A DNA stretch of 64,000 bases from UBA1765 sp045629945 (GTDB lineage: Bacteria; Fibrobacterota; Fibrobacteria; Fibrobacterales; Fibrobacteraceae): NCBI GenBank assembly GCA_045629945.1, contig JAZQSE010000041.1, forward strand, positions 1-64,000, in the 5' to 3' direction. The notes under the pieces were generated by a model. It was not told where the DNA came from. It saw nothing but the letters and a program-made list of their open reading frames with translations, and searched no databases. The position numbers and the translations under genes were made by a program. The first letter of the stretch is position 1. The number at the start of each line of letters is the position of its first letter. This document shows, in pieces, positions 52,253-61,215 of this stretch.

Positions 52253-52523
52253 AACCGTGAGCAAAATTCGTGGGCAAATTTCCATCGCAATGACAAGGTT
52301 CGTGGGCAAGAACCGCGTGGCAGGCTCACATTTAGGCTTCGCAAAAAAATCTTGTTGGGGATTCGCAATGACAAGACCCGTGGACAAGAGGTAGGCGGCA
52401 AGTCGCGTGCATTCAACACGTCTCGCAAGTGACAAGTTGTTCGCGAATGACAAGTAATTTGCTGCAAGTGTACAAATACAAGAATAGCTTTGTCGACGAT
52501 TTTTGCAAAGCAAAAATCACCTT

Positions 52524-52562
52524 TCCTTAAAAAAGAAAAACGGTAGAATAAATCTACCGTTT
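52524..52562 (-). terminator. Intrinsic terminator of the FecR/beta-helix/GLUG operon
   Basis: acggtaga pairs with tctaccgt around a short loop (52540-52560), followed on the minus strand by a T-rich stretch (tttttctttttt). It begins about 15 bases beyond the stop of the GLUG-repeat gene. Confidence 0.85.
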
Positions 52563-52575
52563 GCGTTTGTAAACT

Positions 52576-55500
52576 TTAGAAGTTTAATGGAATTGTTTTG
52601 GATTCGTTTCCGACAAGGAGATTCAAGAAGAAGGAGCCGCTTGCCTGTGGAACGTCTAAAGCTAGAGAGTTTTCGCCCGAAGTGGAGCGTTTATTGGTAA
52701 ATGTTAGCGTTTTTCCTTGTGAATCCATTAAACGAAGGGTTGCAAGTGCGCCATCGGAATTGTTTCTGGTAAATGAAACTTGTAATTGCTGGCCATTTTT
52801 AGCAAAGCGGAAGTTCTGGATTTTCTCTGGAGAAACGAGCGTTGCTTTTGGTTCAATTTTTAAAACAGCGTTTTTCGAAGAGGCTGTTAAATTGAGTGCA
52901 ATTGCGTCTTCACTGTCAATGGTGATTGCTTTTCCATCAATGAGAAGTTTGGCTATGTAACCTTGCTCTAAAAGCTTGTTTAAACCTTCAATTCTGAACT
53001 TTGCCGTTTGTGCAACATTGGCTTGTAAGCTCAAATTCCAAACAAGGGATTCATCGTTTTGTTTAATGGATTTGGCGAGAAGTCTGTGGTTACCTTGGGT
53101 TGCAAGCGAAAGCTTTTGGTTCATGCCGACTGGTGGTTTTTCTATGGCTAGCGAACGGGAACCAACACCAATTACATTCCAAGTGTCGCCGGATTTTTCA
53201 TCTGAATCCATGAGTTTCAAGCGTAAACTCCAAGAATCTTTAGAGAATGTTTTTTGAGCTTTTTCTAAAATCTTGGTGGAGTCTTGAGCTTGGTATACAG
53301 GTTTTGAAGAAATAGAAAGGGTTCTTGTTTCTTCTGTGTGCATAAAGAATGCTGTATTGGCTTTGAGTGTTGTTATCGGTTCATAGCTATTCGCTTTGCC
53401 GTTCCATACCCAGGCAGGTTCTTCAGCATTTTCTGCATCCATAAATGCTTCTGCTTGATTGATAGCAATGTCCCAAGAATATGGGTTTGATAGCAAATTC
53501 CAGCCACTGTAATTATTTTCAAGTTCAAAAGAAAGAGTGTCGCTCTTGGCTTTTACTGGTTTAGATAATAATGGTAAAGTTAAAGAGTCTTCAGCAAAGA
53601 ACCAATAACCATTCATTGGAGAAATGTCTTTAGCCGTTTCAAGGCGTTGGTATTGCCAATATTCACCAACAGGCATTTTTTCATTCCACCAATATAATGT
53701 AGCATTGTCATTATTTTCTGGTTTCCATTTAGAAGTGTCAAGGTTGGCAAGAGAAATCATTGACCAAGACTGTGGAGTAATAGATTCTTTGTTGAAGAAT
53801 GCGGAAACTTCTAGAGGATAAGATTCTGTTTCTGCATTGTTGGTGGTGAAAAGATTGGCTTTAGCAAAATAATTGCCTGGAGCAAGAGGGTAGTGTTCAA
53901 AGGTGTATTCTTTTCCAGATTCTGCGTTTCTTGTTAAGACTGTATCTATGAGGAGAACAGAATCTTCAGAGAAAATTTGAACATTTAAATGCATTGGGTG
54001 ATAAATTTCAATTTCTTCTGGCGTAATGGAGTAGCGCATAGCAGTACCCGACTGCGCAAGAATCGCTTTTTGGATTTTGAAAATATCTTTTATTTCACGC
54101 ATAAATACTTTGAGTGTTCCACCTTGATTGGTGTAGAATACGCTATCCCCCTCTAAACGCATTTCATTGAATGTTAAAGAATCTATGCGGAATTCATCGG
54201 CGATTGGCGTTGTTTTTACATCAAAGCGAAGGTTACCAATCAATGGAATTTTAAAGCCTGTTTGTCCAGGAATATTTAATTCTTGTCCGTAATGAGAAAT
54301 AACGGTTGTTACTCCAGAATCTGCTTCAATGTAGATTCGGTCAGTTTCTGGAACGCAAGAATTAAATTCGGCGTAGATAAGAGCGTTACCATATTGATTA
54401 GGGTTCCAAACAAATAAGTTTTGTTCTTCGTCATAATAGAAGTGTTCTTGGCCGTGTCTGTAATTTGAAAGACAACGAGTTACTGTAGAAAGGTTTGGCA
54501 AGAGAACTTCTTTTTGACGGTAGAAATATTTTTTAGGTATTTCCGCTGTTTGGAAAATTGGTTGTGTAGAATTAGGAGTTTGTATTTTTAAGTAGTAATA
54601 AATTTTAGGGACAACAGTAATGTTTGCATTGTAATCGCTAGGTAAAGAAATAGTATCTCCTAAAGCAACTTCATATTGTTCAGAATCATTCACGATAACG
54701 AGTAACGAATCTTCTAGAGCGTCTTCTGGAATCCCGTGTAGTTTTGAAATAACCATTTGTGAGACGCGAGGGACAATGAAGTTCTCTGCAGTTGATAAGA
54801 TTGAGAGAGTTGTATCTATAGCTGTATCCCAAATACTTGCCTTAAAGTCCATTCCTTCCATAAGTTCAAATTGAATAAAGTGTTGGAAGGTTTCATAATT
54901 GCTTGCAGGGAAAATGTTTATTGCTATCGTATCTCTTTCTGTAGCAATTTGAGAAATAGCATCCCACAAGCAAGAAGTGTTTTCGCAAATGGTTTTTGTA
55001 TCTGGAATTTCCCAAGAAGAATAGAGATAATAATTGTTTTCTTCAGGGTTGTGTAATAACATTTTAGGCAAAGAATCTTCTAATAAGAATTGAGAAGAAT
55101 AACCTTGTACAATCGCTCCTTCAATGGAGTCAAGAGGAGGGAACACAACTCTTGCAGACATCTTATGGAAGAATGTGTTTTCAGTATAAACATGATTAGA
55201 ATCACCATTCCAAAGAGATGGAGGCAATAAGCTTTCTGAATGATTGAGTCTAACTTCTGCACTGTTTTTATAGAAGGTAACTAAGGTTGAATCTTCTGGA
55301 GCAAAGTAAAGTGCAGGTGGTAAAAGATTGAACTTAATAGCAGAACCATCTTTTTGGAATGCTAATTTTCCGGAATTATCAGTGAAATAATTAGAAATAA
55401 CGTATGAAGACGATGTAATAGATGGATCTTCATTTGGAATTCGGTCATAGAAATAAACACCAAGGGTTGGCTTCTGGCCTTGCTTGAAAATGGTTAATTG

Positions 55501-58095
55501 AGGTAAGCCATTGTTTGTTTCTTGATTTTGATACCATACAGGGCGAGTATTGTTAAGAGCAGCTGCAAATGCAGGAGTTGCAAGAGAAAGACTGTCATAA
55601 ATGATATTTGAGTTTATGAAAGATGTGATTTTTACAAGTGAATCAGTAGAATTTGCTAGAGCGGTTTCATAATTAACCCAAGGATCGGTATTTGTTAATT
55701 GTTGAGCATTCTTTGTAAAATCAACAACATAAACGGAGTGCAATGCATCAGAATCAGTTAAAGAAGTATTGTGAAGGCCATAGATACCTACAGCTTCTGG
55801 AGTTTCTGTAGAAAGGTTACCCACAAAATAAACATTGCTTGCTTCAATATATTTATCGTTTGTACCGATAAAACCAGCAAGAAGACTCTGTCCATCTTCA
55901 AGAACTTTAGCATTGAGTTCTAAAAGCCCGTCAACAAAAGTTTGTTCAATTTGCGTGTAGAATTCTAAATCCCAATCACCTAAAACGCCACCAATCAACC
56001 CACCCATATAAAGCGGAGAAACTTCTTGAGTTTCGGTAGCAGTGTTGCTGGCTGCAAGTAAAGTGTCTGCATTTTTTGCAAAAGAATTAGAAATTGTTGT
56101 ATGGCAATTAGAAATAAATCCAATAAAACCTCCGATATAAGAAAGAGGTATAGCATTAGAAACTTTGATGCTACCTTCAAAAGAAGATGAATCAATAGTT
56201 GATGTAATGGCACCTTCTCGATAAGAATTGATTTTTCCGATTAAACCACCTAAAGCCGAGTTTTCAAAGTGAACATACATATCAGGATTTTCAAAGAAAT
56301 CTTTATCATAATCTACAACTATGTTTGAAGACACTTTGTTTTTAGTTGTAATGGTGTTCCAAGAATTATTATGGCCAATAAGACCGCCAATAGTCAATTC
56401 TGGAGAAGCTATTTCTAGAGCACTGCCAGGTTGAGTTTTTGAAAGAACATCAATAGAAGAAGATACTTTGTTGTTTGTTAGAGAAATGGAATTAGTAGTT
56501 ACAGCACCAAAAAGCCCACCGATTTGAGTGTAAATAGCTTTAGCAGAAATAGAAGCGCTAATGTCTGAGTTTTGAACATTAACTTCACTTATTCCGGCTT
56601 GTAAATTACCAACAATTCCACCAATGTATGGAGCAGTTCCTGCAGCATCTAAAGTAATATTGCCAGAAACTTTAATGTTGTTAAACATTAATTGGTATGG
56701 GTTTTCATCGTAGCCTTGATATGCACCAAAAACCCCACCCATTTGGAAATTTATAGGTGTGCGATAAGAATCCTGAAGAAGTGAAAATTTGATTTTCCCT
56801 TTCATTTCCAAGTTTTCTTGAGTGGCGGTGGATGACGAAGAATTATAATTGTACTCAGGGGTTGAATATATGCCCACAAAACCACCAAGAGAAATGTTAT
56901 CGCTACTAGAATTTTCAAAAGACATTTCACCATCATAAGTAACGTTTTGCATATTTAGAGTTGTTGCATAAACATAACCAACAGCAGAGCCAACAATAAG
57001 TTCTGAAGGATTCATGTATGAAAATTTGAAATCCGAAGAAATCTTGGCGTTGTTGATAATGATGGTATCACAATCAGCACTACCTAAAATACCACCAAGA
57101 TAAATAGGAGTATAAGGCATTTCTTCTTGAGAAATTTCTTCTGTACTTTCAATGTTGCCACTTACAACAACATCATCAACAAAAACTTTTCCAAAAGCAC
57201 TTCCAATAAATCCACCTAGCTTAAAAGTTTCTTGTGGAAAATTGGAGTTTTTCAAAGAGACATTAAGCACAAGTGAATCGTTTTTTAATTTTGCACCATA
57301 AGTTTCGCCAATTAATCCACCAAAATTGAGGGAAACTGGTTTTTCTTCGGCTGTATTTAAATGAGTAACATTCAATTTTATAGAAGAATTTGTTATTTCT
57401 GTTGGTTTGTTTCCTGAAGAATAGCCAATTAAGCCTCCAACAGAGCCGTCGCCATAAATCAATAAATTCAAATCACTACCTTTAATGCGATTGAATTTTG
57501 CAACATTTGCAGTATCGTTATTTAATTCAGAAACAAGAATACCAGAAGATGCATAACCTTTTGCGACAACAGTAATGTTATAAAGTTCAATGTTGTCCAT
57601 TTCCAAAGAAACAGAAGCGTTGTTGACAAGAACTGCAGTTTTTTCAGAACTTTCAGAAGAAACAAAAATGTTTTTCAAAGTTAAGTTCTTGAATGTTGCT
57701 TTATCAGTATGATAAAAAATAGCCGGTGCTAAAAGCATTTCTAACTGTTCGGAGTCTTTTAAGCAAAGTCCTGCAATATAAAACCCATTACCATCAAGAG
57801 TTCCTGAAAAATTCATAATAGGGCTGAAATTAGCTACACAATTAGAATCAGGGATAGTGTCGCTGAATAAAATATTTTGAGTCAGTGTTACATGATAAGG
57901 CAAACCTTCACAAGTTTCAGCGCAAAATGCATCTAATTCAGAAAGACTCTGGAATTCTTGTGGAGAATTGATGCTTATTTCACAACGTTCTAAGTCTCGG
58001 TTTACAGAGCAAGTTAAAGGTGTTAAGTCTTGCCCTTGAACAAAGGAAATTGTTGCAAGGAATACAAAAGAAAAGAGCGAAAGTTTTTTAATCAT
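52576..58095 (-). CDS. 1839-residue exported GLUG-repeat protein with sorting-type C-terminus
   Basis: The protein has a signal peptide (LSLFSFVFLATISFVQGQ). Residues 85-130 show NFSGTLDGNGFYIAGL, a start often seen before GLUG repeats in Fibrobacter surface proteins. From about residue 220 to 745 at least twelve copies of a GGxxG motif (GGLIGYSSG, GGLIGETYG, GGFIGSAFG, GGVFGAYQG and others) recur about every 40-60 residues, building a beta-solenoid. The next part (about 860-1500) is beta-rich with aromatic residues. The last 70 residues (LRLMDSQGKTLTFTNKR, then SGSFFLNLLVGNESKTIPLNF) resemble a T9SS sorting domain. It should be a surface or secreted adhesin-like protein; the ligand is unknown. 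It is the last gene of a three-gene operon. Confidence 0.8.
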   Translation of the reverse strand: MIKKLSLFSFVFLATISFVQGQDLTPLTCSVNRDLERCEISINSPQEFQSLSELDAFCAETCEGLPYHVTLTQNILFSDTIPDSNCVANFSPIMNFSGTLDGNGFYIAGLCLKDSEQLEMLLAPAIFYHTDKATFKNLTLKNIFVSSESSEKTAVLVNNASVSLEMDNIELYNITVVAKGYASSGILVSELNNDTANVAKFNRIKGSDLNLLIYGDGSVGGLIGYSSGNKPTEITNSSIKLNVTHLNTAEEKPVSLNFGGLIGETYGAKLKNDSLVLNVSLKNSNFPQETFKLGGFIGSAFGKVFVDDVVVSGNIESTEEISQEEMPYTPIYLGGILGSADCDTIIINNAKISSDFKFSYMNPSELIVGSAVGYVYATTLNMQNVTYDGEMSFENSSSDNISLGGFVGIYSTPEYNYNSSSSTATQENLEMKGKIKFSLLQDSYRTPINFQMGGVFGAYQGYDENPYQLMFNNIKVSGNITLDAAGTAPYIGGIVGNLQAGISEVNVQNSDISASISAKAIYTQIGGLFGAVTTNSISLTNNKVSSSIDVLSKTQPGSALEIASPELTIGGLIGHNNSWNTITTKNKVSSNIVVDYDKDFFENPDMYVHFENSALGGLIGKINSYREGAITSTIDSSSFEGSIKVSNAIPLSYIGGFIGFISNCHTTISNSFAKNADTLLAASNTATETQEVSPLYMGGLIGGVLGDWDLEFYTQIEQTFVDGLLELNAKVLEDGQSLLAGFIGTNDKYIEASNVYFVGNLSTETPEAVGIYGLHNTSLTDSDALHSVYVVDFTKNAQQLTNTDPWVNYETALANSTDSLVKITSFINSNIIYDSLSLATPAFAAALNNTRPVWYQNQETNNGLPQLTIFKQGQKPTLGVYFYDRIPNEDPSITSSSYVISNYFTDNSGKLAFQKDGSAIKFNLLPPALYFAPEDSTLVTFYKNSAEVRLNHSESLLPPSLWNGDSNHVYTENTFFHKMSARVVFPPLDSIEGAIVQGYSSQFLLEDSLPKMLLHNPEENNYYLYSSWEIPDTKTICENTSCLWDAISQIATERDTIAINIFPASNYETFQHFIQFELMEGMDFKASIWDTAIDTTLSILSTAENFIVPRVSQMVISKLHGIPEDALEDSLLVIVNDSEQYEVALGDTISLPSDYNANITVVPKIYYYLKIQTPNSTQPIFQTAEIPKKYFYRQKEVLLPNLSTVTRCLSNYRHGQEHFYYDEEQNLFVWNPNQYGNALIYAEFNSCVPETDRIYIEADSGVTTVISHYGQELNIPGQTGFKIPLIGNLRFDVKTTPIADEFRIDSLTFNEMRLEGDSVFYTNQGGTLKVFMREIKDIFKIQKAILAQSGTAMRYSITPEEIEIYHPMHLNVQIFSEDSVLLIDTVLTRNAESGKEYTFEHYPLAPGNYFAKANLFTTNNAETESYPLEVSAFFNKESITPQSWSMISLANLDTSKWKPENNDNATLYWWNEKMPVGEYWQYQRLETAKDISPMNGYWFFAEDSLTLPLLSKPVKAKSDTLSFELENNYSGWNLLSNPYSWDIAINQAEAFMDAENAEEPAWVWNGKANSYEPITTLKANTAFFMHTEETRTLSISSKPVYQAQDSTKILEKAQKTFSKDSWSLRLKLMDSDEKSGDTWNVIGVGSRSLAIEKPPVGMNQKLSLATQGNHRLLAKSIKQNDESLVWNLSLQANVAQTAKFRIEGLNKLLEQGYIAKLLIDGKAITIDSEDAIALNLTASSKNAVLKIEPKATLVSPEKIQNFRFAKNGQQLQVSFTRNNSDGALATLRLMDSQGKTLTFTNKRSTSGENSLALDVPQASGSFFLNLLVGNESKTIPLNF

Positions 58096-58107
58096 AATTT
58101 CTCCCTT

Positions 58108-61100
58108 TTAAAATGCGTAATTGATAGAGGCTGCCAAAAGGAAATCTCGGTATTCGTCAGCTCGGTTATCAGGTCTGTAATTATAAGTAGCGCCAAACAT
58201 CCAATCGGAATAAAGGGCTTGATTGTGGTGAACTCTCAAAGTCATAGCACCATCGATGTCGGCTTCGACTTCACGCAAACGGTCCCCTTCGTAATCTCTC
58301 TTGTAGTATTCAAGTCTATAATTTGCATCAACAAAAAGTTCCATGAAATTATCAAACATAGGGATTTCAAATCTTTCAGAAATTGTCCATTCAAGTTCGC
58401 GCATTGAGGCGAAATTATACATTTTATATCGAGGGGTTACGCTAAATATATTTCTGAAATATTTGAACGAAGTATGAAGAGATACAGGGTAACGTTGTTC
58501 AAAGTAATCTGCTCCATGGAAGTAATATCCAAGCGAAGAGAATGTTGAATTTTTAAGCTCAAGATTATCTAATAAAGAATCTTTTTCAAAGTGTGAAATG
58601 TCTTGGTAAATATTCCAAATACCACCGATCTTTAAAATGTTAGAAGGGAATAGGAATGCTATTTCTGCTGCAACAGAGTGTTTTAAAAGGCGCTCTTCAA
58701 AACGTGATGCTAAATAAGGGTAATCAGACATTGCATAATATTCTGCAAATCTAGCTGAATCGATTTCTAAAGTATCATTTTCTGTTGTTAAAGAAAGCGT
58801 TGGTTCGTCTTTTTGTGGCTTGAACCAAGGGTCATTATAAACGCCTGATTCTGTGGAATAGTTAGCATAAAGTCTTAATGGCTTATTGCGAGTTCTGTAA
58901 TCAACAGAATACCCAAGAGAAAGTTCAGCTATTTTCCCTATGTAGAAATTGTTGTCAATACCAGCATTGTGTTTATAATAAGTGCGGTTTTCATCAAGTT
59001 CATGTTCGTCAAACCAAGTTGCATTTTTATCAGGGAATAATCCCCAACGAGTCCCTTCTCCAAAGCCCAAAATATTGTACTTATTTCCATTAGAAGCATT
59101 TTCTATCTGCAAATCGTAATTTAAGGCAAAATCATAGAAAGAAGAAACTTCTTGTTCAAGTCTAGCAGAGAAAGCTCTTGTGTTTCCAAGTTGGTCAGGA
59201 GAACCTGCACTATAAAAACTTTCACCGACATAACTAAATCTTCCTTCAATCAATGTTTTACCTAAATCCCAACGAAGAGAAGCTGCCAATGCTAAATTTT
59301 GCCCATCCCAATCAGAAATATCAGAAGGAGAATCTTCTGTTTTTTCGGTTTTAGCTAAAACTTTTTTCGCTTCTTGGATCAGAAGGCGTAATTTTTCGCG
59401 CATTTCAGAAGGAGCCATTAAAGTATTTTCACCAAATATTTCAAGTAATTCTTCGCGGTCAAGAGAAGAAATAAGAGTTGGATTCCGCATTAAGCTTCTG
59501 AGAAGTTTAAAGTCAGAAACAGAAAGCCCTGCCTCTGAAAAAACTTGCTGGATAGCTCGTTGAGCAAATACATCAGAAGTATCTGCAGCACCAAAAGCGA
59601 TTTGTCCGTTTAATTCTATATCGCCAGGGTAGAAAAGCCAGTTTCCATCAGCATAGAAAGTCTGAGCTGTAATTAAAGGGTCTATGGTATTTGTTTTTTC
59701 TGAAATCCCATCGCGCAAAAAAGGGTCTTCTAAGTAATCTTTTCTGCCAATATAACCGATTGTTGCATCAAAACGGCGTAATGGTTTCCAGCGTAAAGAA
59801 GTACCGACAACCATTTCCTGAGCTTCTGCTTCGTTAGCTTCAATCCACTCTTTGTAAACATCAGGATTTTTATCGCCAGGATGTCTGGGGGCTTGTAATT
59901 CGCCAGCAAAAGCAGAAACCGTAAAGAGTGGGTCATGGTTTTTATTCTGTAAAATATTCAGAGAATAAGAAGCGCCTAGCATATTGATGCCGGCAAGGTA
60001 AATGTCACCAGCACTTGCATAGGTATCGCCAAGTGTTAATTGTTGGTATTTATCCGTATAAGTTGTTCTGACAGTATGTGCGGTAAACCGATTCCAAGAA
60101 TTACTTTCTAAATCAGCAGTAAATTCAATAGTCTTTCCATCAAAACTTTCCATTTTTAAATAGGCTCCTAAATTGCCAAAAAGTCCTGGAATCTGGAAAT
60201 AATTTTCATAACGTTCATTTTGTAAAACAGAATCTTTGAGAGAAACCCAAATATCACCAGTATGGTTCTTTCTTGTGCGAACTAAATGGTAGCCTACTTG
60301 GAGAGCCACATTACCAGAAAGGTTCCATTTTTCTTTTTTTGTATTGTCAAATCCTGAATAGATGGAATAACTGAATTGTTTTGCATTTGGATTTTCAGGA
60401 GCATCGGCTAAAGTATTCTTTAAGTTTTCTGCATTAGAAGAAAAATTTTCTTGGTTTTGTGTAACAGAATTTTTTATATCATCGGTCGGGATATTTTCAG
60501 AAACAAAACCGATTTTATTTTTTTGGATATCACTTTTTACCATATTCAGTTTTGCACCGAGATCTAACACGCCGATTTCGTTGTCTTTTAAAGAAGTCTC
60601 GCGTAAAGCGATATCAGCATTTCCTTCAGCGACAACGCCAATTCTGTTCTTTTCAAAAGAGGCCTGTAAAACATCAATGTCAGTTCCGGTTGAAATTCTG
60701 AGTCCGACACCTTTGCTATTTGTCAGACGGGCATTTTCAATAGAAATAGCGGCATTCTTTGTAAAGATGGCATTTTCTGAAGAATTATCAATAGAAACAT
60801 TTCTGATATTTGCTGCACCATTTTCAATAGCAAGTCCAATTTCAGCATTATCTATTTGAAAATCTTGTAAATCAGCACTCATTTCACCTGTAATTGAAAT
60901 ACCATTCCAACGCGCATCCGTAGCTGATTTTAAAATGACTGGGTTCCCTTCTTGTCCAGCGATTGCAAATGAACCACCAGCCACATCAATTCCAGAACCT
61001 GGAGTAAATAAAAGAGTGACGCCTGCATCAAGAATTAAAGCTTTCCCTTGAGGAATGGTCAAAGTGGCTTCAACAAGGTAAGGTGATTTATCAGCCGTTA

Positions 61101-61215
61101 AGAAACCAGATATTTCACCTTGAATTGGAGTCTGCGGTTTGGTAACGTTTTCTTGTGCAAACGAGTAACAAATACTACATACAAGTACAAAAAGGAAAAG
61201 TAAAATTTTACGCAT
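58108..61215 (-). CDS. Exported protein: N-terminal beta-helix and C-terminal outer-membrane barrel
   Basis: The 1035-residue protein starts with a signal peptide (MRKILLFLFVLVCSICYSFA). Residues 30-250 are a parallel beta-helix with short repeats such as IGVVAEGNADIALRETSLKDNEIGVL, like NosD/periplasmic copper-binding-type right-handed helices. From about residue 285 to the end are long amphipathic strands with many Tyr/Trp, ending in LLAASINYAF, an outer-membrane barrel of perhaps 20 or more strands. A disordered charged piece (about 595-650) lies between barrel strands. This pairing of a helix plug with a barrel is not one I recognise. It overlaps the upstream FecR gene by one base (taatg) and lies 12 bases before the GLUG gene. 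Confidence 0.7.
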   Translation of the reverse strand: MRKILLFLFVLVCSICYSFAQENVTKPQTPIQGEISGFLTADKSPYLVEATLTIPQGKALILDAGVTLLFTPGSGIDVAGGSFAIAGQEGNPVILKSATDARWNGISITGEMSADLQDFQIDNAEIGLAIENGAANIRNVSIDNSSENAIFTKNAAISIENARLTNSKGVGLRISTGTDIDVLQASFEKNRIGVVAEGNADIALRETSLKDNEIGVLDLGAKLNMVKSDIQKNKIGFVSENIPTDDIKNSVTQNQENFSSNAENLKNTLADAPENPNAKQFSYSIYSGFDNTKKEKWNLSGNVALQVGYHLVRTRKNHTGDIWVSLKDSVLQNERYENYFQIPGLFGNLGAYLKMESFDGKTIEFTADLESNSWNRFTAHTVRTTYTDKYQQLTLGDTYASAGDIYLAGINMLGASYSLNILQNKNHDPLFTVSAFAGELQAPRHPGDKNPDVYKEWIEANEAEAQEMVVGTSLRWKPLRRFDATIGYIGRKDYLEDPFLRDGISEKTNTIDPLITAQTFYADGNWLFYPGDIELNGQIAFGAADTSDVFAQRAIQQVFSEAGLSVSDFKLLRSLMRNPTLISSLDREELLEIFGENTLMAPSEMREKLRLLIQEAKKVLAKTEKTEDSPSDISDWDGQNLALAASLRWDLGKTLIEGRFSYVGESFYSAGSPDQLGNTRAFSARLEQEVSSFYDFALNYDLQIENASNGNKYNILGFGEGTRWGLFPDKNATWFDEHELDENRTYYKHNAGIDNNFYIGKIAELSLGYSVDYRTRNKPLRLYANYSTESGVYNDPWFKPQKDEPTLSLTTENDTLEIDSARFAEYYAMSDYPYLASRFEERLLKHSVAAEIAFLFPSNILKIGGIWNIYQDISHFEKDSLLDNLELKNSTFSSLGYYFHGADYFEQRYPVSLHTSFKYFRNIFSVTPRYKMYNFASMRELEWTISERFEIPMFDNFMELFVDANYRLEYYKRDYEGDRLREVEADIDGAMTLRVHHNQALYSDWMFGATYNYRPDNRADEYRDFLLAASINYAF

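Larger units (their letters stand above)
51863..52523. other. Non-coding repeat-rich intergenic region
   Basis: About 660 bases between the Cys-rich gene and the terminator of the surface operon hold no convincing gene; short open frames here are repeat-driven. The recurrent motif is cgcaatgacaag, seen about five times, with variants such as gcgaatgacaag. The base composition is richer in G and C than the neighbouring DNA. A perfect 9-bp hairpin (gatttttgc/gcaaaaatc) sits at 52498-52518. Confidence 0.7.

Noticed and set aside
52024..52300. CRISPR array
   Set aside because: Only two copies exist, the unit is 76 bp with inverted ends, the spacing is not spacer-like, and no cas genes are near.
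52055..52432. 125-codon open frame in the repeat region
   Set aside because: It consists of the translated repeat units (recurring NDKNREQNSW-like segments), has no ribosome site, and stays open because of the repeat period (153 bp, a multiple of 3).
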